Notes under the pieces: model-generated
The model's database searches: none
What the model saw: only the letters and a program-made list of their open reading frames with translations
Told to the model about the DNA's origin: nothing
Assembly: GCA_946408315.1 (NCBI GenBank)
Contig: CAMJRV010000011.1
Span: forward strand, 1-17,877
From: an uncultured Bacillota bacterium
GTDB lineage: Bacteria > Bacillota > Clostridia > Peptostreptococcales > Anaerovoracaceae
Length of the DNA: 17,877 nt
Direction: 5' to 3'
Made by a program: the position numbers and the translations under genes
Shown here: positions 1-6,090 of the stretch, piece by piece
How positions within the stretch are numbered: the stretch's first letter is position 1
Layout: the number at the start of each line of letters is the position of its first letter

Positions 1-660
1 CTCGAACCCTTTCTTTGTATGATTGATAAAAATATAGACGAAGACCACCAGGATAATGGCGATAATCCAGCCGATATGGACGCCGAACAAGGACGGCATA
101 TGCGCGCTCGGATCAAAGTTGGCGACCTTGGGGAAGCCCTGGGATGCAGGGTCCTTCCATGGTCCGTACTGCAGGTAGGTGACCCATTTGATCGCGATAT
201 AGTTCAGCATCAGCGTAAAGATCGTCTCGTTCGTTCCAAACCTCGCTTTAAAGAAGGCCGGGATAAACGCCCATATGCCTCCGAAAAGCATGGCGAAGAC
301 CGCCATGGCGAGCAGCATCAGCGGCGCAGGCAGCTTCGGTCCGAACAGCGCCACGAGAGAAGCCCCGAACGCGCCCATCATGATCTGGCCCTCTCCTCCG
401 ATATTCCAAAATTTCATCTTAAATGCCACCAGAATCCCGAGAGAAGTGACGACCAGAGGAATCGCTTTCACGATCGTCTGCTGTATTCTCAGCTCGGTGC
501 CCAATGCGCCGAGAACGAGTTCCCGGAAGACGACGAGGGGGTTGTAGCCTAAAATCATGATCACAAGGCCCGCGCAGACAAGGGAGAAGACGATGGCAAT
601 GGCTCTGATGATCATTTCCTGTTTCTTGGGCAGTTCAGCCCGTTTGCTTATTTTCATCAT
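1..660 (-). CDS. BMP-type nucleoside/sugar ABC transporter permease, partial (C-terminus off the window)
   Basis: Inner-membrane permease of an ABC importer, probably for nucleosides, of the BPD_transp_2 family (YufP/NupP-like). The 220 visible residues begin MMKISKRAELPKKQEM, a basic cytoplasmic start. They continue with a hydrophobic helix at about 19-38 and further helices at about 62-80, 93-107 and 116-136. The segment FWNIGGEGQIMMGA (about 85-98) matches the conserved 'NIGxEGQ' motif of this permease family. The last visible helix (about 199-214) is followed by HTKKGFE at the edge. The start ATG overlaps the stop of the ATPase gene by four bases (ATGA), so the two are translationally coupled. 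A second in-frame ATG follows immediately (655-657). The usual family length is about 350 residues, so roughly 130 are missing. A second permease gene commonly follows in such operons, but it cannot be seen here. Confidence 0.93.
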   Translation of the reverse strand, partial: MMKISKRAELPKKQEMIIRAIAIVFSLVCAGLVIMILGYNPLVVFRELVLGALGTELRIQQTIVKAIPLVVTSLGILVAFKMKFWNIGGEGQIMMGAFGASLVALFGPKLPAPLMLLAMAVFAMLFGGIWAFIPAFFKARFGTNETIFTLMLNYIAIKWVTYLQYGPWKDPASQGFPKVANFDPSAHMPSLFGVHIGWIIAIILVVFVYIFINHTKKGFE

Positions 661-2180
661 GCTTCCGCCTCCTGTTCTAAGCTGCCGCCTGTCATGAGCA
701 GTCCGATTTCTTCCTTCGTGACCTTTGACGGATCGACGATACCGGTGATCTGTCCGTTGAACAGAACCATGATCCGATCGCACAGGTCGATAAGAACGTC
801 AAGGTCTTCTCCGATGAAAAGCACACCGACGCCCTTTTCCTTCTGTTCATTGAGCAGATCATAGATTTTATAGGATGCGCCGATATCCAGTCCTCTTACC
901 GGATACGCGGTGATCAAAACCTTGGGATTGGAGTCGATCTCCCGTCCCAGAAGCACCTTCTGAATATTTCCTCCCGACAGTTTTTTGACCGCAGAGTGGA
1001 TGCTCGGAGTCTGAATGTCGAGCTTCTGGACGATCTTGTTGGCCTTCTCCGTGCAATCCGCCCGTTTCAGGAAAATTCCCGGCTGGTTCTGATAGTCCTT
1101 GAGAATAATATTGTGGACGATATCCATCGTACCCACCAGGCCCATTCCGAGACGGTCTTCCGGAATAAAGCCCATGCGGATTCCCAGACGGATGATGTCC
1201 CGGGGCGTCTTTCCTACGATATTGTCCCCTTCAAAGAAGATTCTGCCCTTGTCCGCGTGAATGAGCCCGGCAATCGTTTCACACAGCTCCTTCTGCCCGC
1301 TTCCGGCAACGCCGGCAACCCCGAGGATCTCCCCCCCGTTGAGCGTAAAGCTCACGTCGTCCAGAGCAAGCTTCTTTTCCGCATCGACGACATGGATGCC
1401 GTCAACCTCGAGCATCGGTTTCTTTTCTTCAATTTTTTTCTTTTCAATGGCAAGATCTACCTTCTTGCCCACCATCATTTCAATCAGATTTGGGACTCCC
1501 ACCGTTGCGGTTTCCACCGTTTCGATAGACTGCCCCTTTCTCAGGACCGTGATCCGATCGCTGATTTCCATTACCTCGTTGAGCTTGTGCGTGATGATGA
1601 TGACGGCACAGCCCTGTTCCTTCATATTTCGAATGATCCGAAAGAGCTTTTTGATCTCCTGCGGCGTCAGAACCGCAGTAGGCTCGTCCATGATCAGGAT
1701 TCTCGCACCTCGATATAAAACCTTTATAATTTCCAGCGTCTGCTTCTCTCCCACAGACATCTCGTACACTTTTTTGTCGGGATTGATATCCAGTCCATAC
1801 TTGTCGGATATCTCCTTTACCTTTTTCGATAAATCCTTTCCCTTTGTGAGAAAACCGCCCTTCTGGCCCAGGATCACGTTCTCTTTGGCGGTCAGCACGT
1901 CTACTAATTTGAAATGCTGGTGAATCATTCCGATCCCCAGCTCGATGGAGTCCTTTGGCGATGAAAAGCGAACTTCCTGTCCCTGCACAAAAATAGAACC
2001 GCTGTCGGGGTTATAAATCCCCGACAGCATATTCATCAAAGTGCTTTTACCGGCGCCGTTCTCTCCGAGGAGAGCATGTACCTCGCCGCTATATACAGTT
2101 AAGTTCACATCTTCGTTGGCTTTTATCACTCCAAAGGTCTTTGAGATATTTTTCATTTGAATTGCAACATTTGATTGCAT
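657..2180 (-). CDS. BMP-type nucleoside ABC transporter, ATP-binding protein (two fused NBDs)
   Basis: A 507-residue tandem ATPase that powers the adjacent importer; the length is typical for the YufO/NupO/RbsA-like class. Domain 1 has a complete ATP site: Walker A GENGAGKST (39-47), Q-loop HQHF (87-90), signature MSVGEKQ (141-147), Walker B ILIMDEPT (161-168) and H-loop ITHK (196-199). Domain 2 is degenerate: its P-loop reads GVAGSGQKE (290-298), the signature is intact (LSGGNIQ, 401-407), and the Walker B segment reads LITAYPVRGLD with no Asp-Glu pair. The H-loop position reads FIGEDLD. This family normally has one weak site, so the protein is not judged broken. The ATG lies 7 nt after GGAGGGCTTTCC. 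It is 34 nt downstream of the lipoprotein gene with no terminator between, so the genes form one operon. Confidence 0.95.
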   Translation of the reverse strand: MQSNVAIQMKNISKTFGVIKANEDVNLTVYSGEVHALLGENGAGKSTLMNMLSGIYNPDSGSIFVQGQEVRFSSPKDSIELGIGMIHQHFKLVDVLTAKENVILGQKGGFLTKGKDLSKKVKEISDKYGLDINPDKKVYEMSVGEKQTLEIIKVLYRGARILIMDEPTAVLTPQEIKKLFRIIRNMKEQGCAVIIITHKLNEVMEISDRITVLRKGQSIETVETATVGVPNLIEMMVGKKVDLAIEKKKIEEKKPMLEVDGIHVVDAEKKLALDDVSFTLNGGEILGVAGVAGSGQKELCETIAGLIHADKGRIFFEGDNIVGKTPRDIIRLGIRMGFIPEDRLGMGLVGTMDIVHNIILKDYQNQPGIFLKRADCTEKANKIVQKLDIQTPSIHSAVKKLSGGNIQKVLLGREIDSNPKVLITAYPVRGLDIGASYKIYDLLNEQKEKGVGVLFIGEDLDVLIDLCDRIMVLFNGQITGIVDPSKVTKEEIGLLMTGGSLEQEAEA

Positions 2181-2214
2181 GGAAAGCCCTCCAGATGTTC
2201 TCTATTATCTTACA

Positions 2215-3324
2215 TTATTGGGAAGCTCCGGTCGCTCCTTCCACGAGATAATCCATCTTCCAAATGCCCGCTCTGTCAAGGGTCGTACCTTCGGGAACGA
2301 CGATATTTCCCTTGTTATCCTTGATCGGTCCTACGAAGATCGGGAATTCTCCGGCGAGGATCTTAGCTTCTACTTCTTTTACTTTCGCCTGAACGTCGGC
2401 CGGAACGAGATCCGACATCTCCGCAAGGCTTACATAACCGTCGGCCATTGTGCCATAGTAGCTCTCAGGCTTCCAGGTTCCATCCATGATTTCCTGTACG
2501 GCCTTGATGTAGTACGCGCCATGATTCCATAACGGTGCTGTGAGGAACGCTCCCGGAGCCGCATCTCTGCTGTCCAGGTTATATCCGATCGCATAAGCGC
2601 CTTTCGCTTCCGCCGCAATCTGCGGTCCGGTAGTATCGCAGTGCTGCTCTAAAACGTCACAGCCCTGTGCCAGCAAAGCTTCTGCCGCAGCCTTTTCGTT
2701 TGCCGCATCAACCCAGGCGTTCGTATAAACTACCTTAACTTCGGCGTTCGGGTTTACCGATTTTGCGCCCAGCGTGAACGCATTGATTCCAATCAGCAGT
2801 TCGGTATAAGGGAAGGCCGCAATGTAACCGATCTTGTTGGATTTTGTCATCAGACCCGCAACCATGCCTGCCAGATATCTCGGCTCTTCCATCGCTCCGA
2901 AATAGTTACCGAAGTTGGTGTCGTTCATCTTGTTTCCAGAGAAGTGCATAAATTTAACGTCGGGATATTTCGTCGCAAGGGAATCGAGGGTATCCATATA
3001 TCCGAAGCTCGTTCCAAAGATCACCGTAGCGCCCTGGTCGATCATCGTAATCGCTGCGCTTTCCACAGCCTGCTTATCCTCAGGAACACTTTCCGCAGTC
3101 AAAGTCTTCACTTTTCCGCCGAAATGCTCTTCCATTGCTTGTCTGCCTCTATCGTGGGATTCGGAGAAACCGCCGTCGGTTTTCGGTCCGATGTAAATGA
3201 ATCCTACAGTCAGTTCCGGTTTGTCCGCCGCCTGAGAATCATCGCCTTCCTTTGCGCCGCCGCAGCCGGTCAATGACGACATTACGATAGCAAGTACAAG
3301 AATTAATGCTAACAACTTTTTCAT
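2215..3324 (-). CDS. BMP-family lipoprotein, ABC transporter substrate-binding protein
   Basis: Periplasmic-side (membrane-anchored) binding protein of the BMP/Med family (PF02608 type), which in characterised members binds purine nucleosides. It has 369 residues from the start MKKLLALILVLAIVMSS. This gives a lipoprotein signal peptide with lipobox LTGC and lipidated Cys21. The open frame extends 46 codons further upstream. That extension is rejected because it runs through the promoter and would put charged sequence ahead of the signal peptide. A second ATG three codons upstream (MEV-MKK) lies only 3 nt from GGAGG, so 3324 is preferred. Family hallmarks are VGFIYIGPKTDGGFSESHDRG near the N-terminus, TVIFGTSFGYMD, and AEMSDLVPADVQAKVKEVEAKI near the C-terminus. 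It is the first gene of a three-gene importer operon, and xanthine phosphoribosyltransferase lies upstream. Substrate is inferred, not shown. Confidence 0.95.
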   Translation of the reverse strand: MKKLLALILVLAIVMSSLTGCGGAKEGDDSQAADKPELTVGFIYIGPKTDGGFSESHDRGRQAMEEHFGGKVKTLTAESVPEDKQAVESAAITMIDQGATVIFGTSFGYMDTLDSLATKYPDVKFMHFSGNKMNDTNFGNYFGAMEEPRYLAGMVAGLMTKSNKIGYIAAFPYTELLIGINAFTLGAKSVNPNAEVKVVYTNAWVDAANEKAAAEALLAQGCDVLEQHCDTTGPQIAAEAKGAYAIGYNLDSRDAAPGAFLTAPLWNHGAYYIKAVQEIMDGTWKPESYYGTMADGYVSLAEMSDLVPADVQAKVKEVEAKILAGEFPIFVGPIKDNKGNIVVPEGTTLDRAGIWKMDYLVEGATGASQ

Positions 3325-3366
3325 AACTTCCATTCTCCTCCATCTTTTTTCACAAACTGATATCTT

Positions 3367-3396
3367 ATTATAACCTTGTCGAATCCCGACAGTAAA
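3367..3396 (-). promoter_or_regulatory. Candidate sigma-A promoter of the BMP transporter operon
   Basis: On the minus strand TTTACT (3396-3391), an 18-nt spacer and a perfect TATAAT (3372-3367) precede the lipoprotein gene. Transcription would start near 3360, leaving a leader of about 36 nt that contains GGAGGA. The leader is too short for a riboswitch. The rest of the 249-nt gap to xpt (about 3397-3540) shows no recognisable aptamer. Confidence 0.6.
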
Positions 3397-3544
3397 TAGA
3401 TATTGGACAAATATCCTTATTATTTCTGCCAGGAAAATCATATAGTTCGTTCTTATCCGCACCTTTCATCGGTTTATCCGGTTGAACGTTCGCCTTTATG
3501 ATAGGTCTTTATAATTTATAGATGGAAGTGATCTGTGTCTTTTG

Positions 3545-3580
3545 AAAAAACCGGCCTGTCGTCTCCGCCGCAATTACAGG
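3545..3580 (-). terminator. Weak candidate terminator after xpt
   Basis: Minus strand: CCTGT (3580-3576) and ACAGG (3559-3555) can pair around a 16-nt loop. CCGG and then TTTTTT (3550-3545) follow. The stem is short and overlaps the xpt stop codon. Partial read-through into the transporter operon is possible. Confidence 0.3.
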
Positions 3581-4146
3581 AATTTGATTTTACCGTCCCG
3601 GATCGATTCGATCACGGCAAGGGACTCGACGCGGCACCCCTTTTCCCGAAGCCGCTGACCCCCGCCCTGAAACTGTTTCTCTATTACAGCGCCGATCCCT
3701 ACGAGCTCCGCACCCGCCTGCGAAACAAGCTCCGCCATACCGACGGCCGCCTCTCCGTGAGCCAGAAAATCATCCAGGATCAAAACCCTGTCGTCGGGGC
3801 TGAGGTATTTTTTCGACACCCGCACAACCGAAGTCGTCCCCTTCGTAAAGGATTTCACCTCAGCTCCGTAGAATTCCTCCGTCATGGTGTTGGGAGAAGT
3901 CTTCTTCGCAAATAAAACCGGTATATTGCCGAAGTGAATTGCCGCCATACAGGCAATCGCGATGCCGGAGGCCTCCACAGTCAGGATTTTCGACACCTGA
4001 CACCCTTCAAACCGCCTTGCGAATTCCCGGCCGATTTCATCCAGCAATTCCACATCGATCTGATGATTTAAAAAGGAGTCAACCTTTACAATTTCCGTAC
4101 CGATCGCAACTCCATCCGCTACAATTCTTTCCTTTAATGCCTCCAT
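3574..4146 (-). CDS. xpt: Xanthine phosphoribosyltransferase
   Basis: Cytoplasmic purine-salvage enzyme converting xanthine and PRPP to XMP and pyrophosphate. It has 190 residues, close to the roughly 190-194 of the Xpt family. The start MEALKERIVADGVAIG and the segment VKVDSFLNHQIDVELL are typical of Xpt. The PRPP-binding loop is VLILDDFLAHGEAA (121-134). LTVEASGIAIA (55-65) and FAKKTSPNTM (79-88) are further family segments. The ATG follows TGGGAGGAATAA. Bacillus xpt is controlled by a guanine riboswitch; here the leader is only about 75 nt and carries no purine aptamer, just a small AACAAC/GTTGTT hairpin. Its neighbour downstream is a nucleoside-type importer, consistent with purine salvage. 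Confidence 0.96.
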   Translation of the reverse strand: MEALKERIVADGVAIGTEIVKVDSFLNHQIDVELLDEIGREFARRFEGCQVSKILTVEASGIAIACMAAIHFGNIPVLFAKKTSPNTMTEEFYGAEVKSFTKGTTSVVRVSKKYLSPDDRVLILDDFLAHGEAAVGMAELVSQAGAELVGIGAVIEKQFQGGGQRLREKGCRVESLAVIESIRDGKIKFL

Positions 4147-4222
4147 TTATTCCTCCCAGTCCCGCTTGCAACAACTTTCTCCCGTTGTTTTGCCCAGCAT
4201 CGTCTTTTTAAGCAATAAATAT

Positions 4223-4251
4223 ATTCTACAAAATATGACATTCAAAATCAA
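4223..4251 (-). promoter_or_regulatory. Candidate sigma-A promoter of xpt
   Basis: Minus strand TTGATT (4251-4246), 17-nt spacer, TAGAAT (4228-4223). The predicted start near 4216 gives a leader of about 70-75 nt holding a six-pair hairpin (AACAAC/GTTGTT, about 4168-4187) and then GGGAGGAAT as the ribosome binding site. Confidence 0.6.
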
Positions 4252-4293
4252 GATTAATGTCGATCTATGACGATGAAAAAAAGAAGCTTTGTG

Positions 4294-4309
4294 AATATCG
4301 CCCGATATT
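4294..4309. promoter_or_regulatory. 7-2-7 dyad upstream of ferritin, possible operator
   Basis: AATATCG-CC-CGATATT is a perfect inverted repeat 48 nt upstream of the ferritin start. TTGTGA (4289-4294) lies at its edge and could be a poor -35, but no convincing -10 was found (GGGTAT at 17 nt). The sequence does not match the usual Fur or PerR boxes. A regulatory role is inferred from symmetry and position only. Confidence 0.35.
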
Positions 4310-4356
4310 ATGGGTATCAATGAACTATCATAACGTTAGAAAAGGAGGATTCTATT

Positions 4357-4869
4357 ATGTTATCAAAAGAAGTGGCTGCACTGCTGAACGAGCAGATCAA
4401 CAAAGAGTTTTATTCCGCTTATTTATATCTGGATATCTCAAATTATTATAACGACAAAAACCTCAACGGGTTTTCCAACTGGTTCAAAGTTCAGGCGCAG
4501 GAGGAGCGGGATCATGCCATGCTGTTTCTGACCTACCTTCACAATAACAACGAAAAAGTCACGCTGACATCGATTGCCGGACCGGACAAGAGCTTTGCGG
4601 ATTTCAAAGCGCCGCTTGCCGCCGCGCTGGAACACGAGATTTTCGTCACCGCATCGATCAACAATATCTATGAGGAAGCTGCAAAACAGAAAGATTTCCG
4701 CACCCAGCAATTCCTGAACTGGTTCATTGACGAGCAGGGAGAGGAAGAAAAGAACGCGCAGGAGCTGATCGACCGTTTTGAACTTTTCGGAACGGATGCA
4801 AGAGGTCTCTATCTGCTTGACGCGGAACTGGGCGCAAGAACATATACGGCACCATCCCTCGTGCTCTAG
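4357..4869 (+). CDS. ftnA: Ferritin (non-haem, FtnA type)
   Basis: Cytoplasmic iron-storage protein that oxidises Fe2+ and stores ferric mineral in a 24-subunit shell. It has 170 residues, the standard FtnA length. Ferroxidase ligands fall at the classical positions: E17 (NKEFYSAYLYL), E50 and H53 (QEERDHA), E94 (EHEIFVTA), Q127 and E130 (IDEQGEEE). It is not a bacterioferritin, which would be about 158 residues with a haem-binding methionine. The ATG at 4357 follows AAAGGAGG (4341-4348) by 8 nt, a strong site. A longer overlapping frame from 4257 is a shadow. It is transcribed away from xpt and converges on cheX, with a large inverted repeat downstream that probably ends transcription. Confidence 0.97.
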   Translation: MLSKEVAALLNEQINKEFYSAYLYLDISNYYNDKNLNGFSNWFKVQAQEERDHAMLFLTYLHNNNEKVTLTSIAGPDKSFADFKAPLAAALEHEIFVTASINNIYEEAAKQKDFRTQQFLNWFIDEQGEEEKNAQELIDRFELFGTDARGLYLLDAELGARTYTAPSLVL

Positions 4870-4913
4870 ACTTTAAATACGAAAAAGATAAAACGATAAA
4901 ATAAAATGAGTGA

Positions 4914-5022
4914 AAATCGGCGCTGCTGAAATTCTCAGAGGAAGACCTAACCCCTCGTACCGAGCTTACGCGAAGCGTTCAAGCGAGGGAGGCTTCCGGG
5001 AGAATATCAGCAGCGCCGATTT
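4914..5022. terminator. Long compound inverted repeat between convergent genes; probable bidirectional terminator or structured RNA
   Basis: Arms 4914-4936 and 5000-5022 pair over 23 positions with one mismatch. The interior continues the helix: 4940-4944 with 4993-4997 (GGAAG/CTTCC), 4946-4948 with 4990-4992, and 4952-4957 with 4984-4989 (CCCTCG/CGAGGG). It ends in a small hairpin ACGC-GAA-GCGT (4968-4978). Short bulges, and a 7-nt bulge TACCGAG, interrupt it. T-rich sequence follows in both directions (TTTATTTAT on plus; TTTTCACTCATTTTATTTT on minus). Its place between ferritin and cheX fits a two-way terminator, but it is far larger and GC-richer than needed. It could be a dispersed palindromic repeat or a folded RNA. 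Confidence 0.7.
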
Positions 5023-5073
5023 ATTTATACCTGCTTGTATCTATTCGTATGTATTCATATGCCTTGATGCCGA

Positions 5074-5535
5074 TTACGACTGAAGCTGCAGCAGCACCTC
5101 GATGTCTCCGATAGAGGTGTTTACCCTTGCGGTGAAAGCATACGTCGTCTCGTTGGAACGTGCTTGCGTTCCGTCTCCCAGAATTTCCGGAGGCAGAATA
5201 TCGCAGACGATTTCCATCTGGGACAGATCTGTCACCGCGTTTCCGCTGATGATGTTTGCGATCTCTCCCAGGGCGGAGGTAACGAATTCATCGATTTCAG
5301 AAAATTCCATTCCGCTCATGGTCTTTACGATCTCCAGAGTCGTATCGGCAGGGAAACGGTACAGAACCTCTCCCGTCAGGTCTCCGGTAATACCGATGGC
5401 CACATGAACCCGATTGCTTTGATCCGATTCTCCGTCCACGCCCTGAGCAGCTTCCGCGAGAGCATCCACATCCAGAAGGAGCTTGAAGGTCTGGCACGCC
5501 GCATTGGTGAAAGGGGTAAGAAGGTCAGCTTTCAT
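5074..5535 (-). CDS. cheX: CheX-type chemotaxis phosphatase domain protein
   Basis: Predicted cytoplasmic CheX-family protein. Members dephosphorylate CheY-P using a Glu-x-x-Asn pair that reaches into the response regulator. It has 153 residues, the usual single-domain length. The active-site helix reads SALGEIANIISGNAV, giving E91 and N94. The flanking GITGDLTGEVLYRF and the C-terminal EVLLQL strand fit the fold. The ATG sits in the TAATG overlap with the hemerythrin stop (1 nt shared). AGGAGGGCAAATA lies in the end of that gene, so the two are made together. No other chemotaxis gene is in the window, so its response-regulator partner is unknown. Some CheX-like proteins act outside chemotaxis. 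Confidence 0.88.
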   Translation of the reverse strand: MKADLLTPFTNAACQTFKLLLDVDALAEAAQGVDGESDQSNRVHVAIGITGDLTGEVLYRFPADTTLEIVKTMSGMEFSEIDEFVTSALGEIANIISGNAVTDLSQMEIVCDILPPEILGDGTQARSNETTYAFTARVNTSIGDIEVLLQLQS

Positions 5536-5948
5536 TATTTGCCCTCCTGATTTGCATAATCTGCAATCTTCTGGTCGTCAGCAACCACATGGTTCACAAG
5601 CCAGGTCACGAGCTTCCCTGCAAACTGCTGCATCGTAATTTCCTTAAACCCGTTCTGCTCATACTGCTCGGAAATTGATCCCACATAGGAGACCATATCC
5701 TGATGGGTTTTTCTATGCTCTTCCAGCCCGGGATAGCCGATCTCTTCCTGGTAAGCTTCCTCATCCCGGAAATGGGTCACCACGTAATCCTTCATGAAGC
5801 CCAGCGTGTCATTCACACTGTTTACCTTTTCATCCCACTCCTTATCAGAGCGAAGTGTTTCAACAAAATTGGTAACACGGGCAAAAAGCTCTTCATGCTG
5901 AGCATCGATCAAAGGGACTCCTATTTTATACTTTTCTTTCCAAATCAT
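5535..5948 (-). CDS. Bacteriohemerythrin (stand-alone hemerythrin domain)
   Basis: Cytoplasmic di-iron O2-binding protein of 137 residues, the normal length for the family. All diiron ligands are present and correctly spaced: H18 (DAQHEEL), H59 and E63 (THFRDEE), H78 and H82 (EEHRKTH), H120 and D125 (NHVVADD). The start MIWKEKYKIGVPLIDAQH is the characteristic N-terminus. The ATG follows AAGAAAGGAAACGCACT. The next gene, cheX, starts in this gene's stop codon. Possible roles are O2 buffering or delivery, protection of oxygen-sensitive enzymes, or O2 sensing feeding CheX; the sequence does not choose among them. Confidence 0.95.
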   Translation of the reverse strand: MIWKEKYKIGVPLIDAQHEELFARVTNFVETLRSDKEWDEKVNSVNDTLGFMKDYVVTHFRDEEAYQEEIGYPGLEEHRKTHQDMVSYVGSISEQYEQNGFKEITMQQFAGKLVTWLVNHVVADDQKIADYANQEGK

Positions 5949-6040
5949 AGTGCGTTTCCTTTCTTATCTTTTTATCATCAAAATTGCTTCATTCGATTGC
6001 TTTCGTTTTCATTCCATCGAGTGCTCGTACTCTTCCCACT

Positions 6041-6076
6041 ATTATACCGCAGGCAGGCCGTAAATGCATGCATTTA
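6041..6076 (-). promoter_or_regulatory. Candidate hemerythrin-cheX promoter with 16-bp palindrome at -35
   Basis: Minus strand TATAAT (6046-6041) is a perfect -10. The -35 position is covered by TAAATGCATGCATTTA (6061-6076), a perfect 16-bp palindrome with no good -35 hexamer. This arrangement fits an activator or repressor site. Transcription would start near 6034, giving a leader of about 85 nt. It lies just downstream of the stalk-protein operon on the same strand, where no clear terminator is seen. Confidence 0.5.
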
Positions 6077-6090
6077 TTTCCAGAAATGCG

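Noticed and set aside
996..1718. Plus-strand open frame of 240 codons opposite the ABC ATPase
   Set aside because: Antisense shadow of a conserved ATPase; low-complexity, charged translation without a domain.
3325..3462. N-terminal extension of the BMP lipoprotein (46 extra codons)
   Set aside because: It covers the promoter and leader, has no ribosome site, and would bury the lipoprotein signal peptide inside the protein.
3397..3540. Purine, c-di-GMP-I or THF riboswitch upstream of the BMP operon
   Set aside because: Conserved aptamer segments of these classes were looked for and not found, and the promoter nearest the gene leaves only a short leader.
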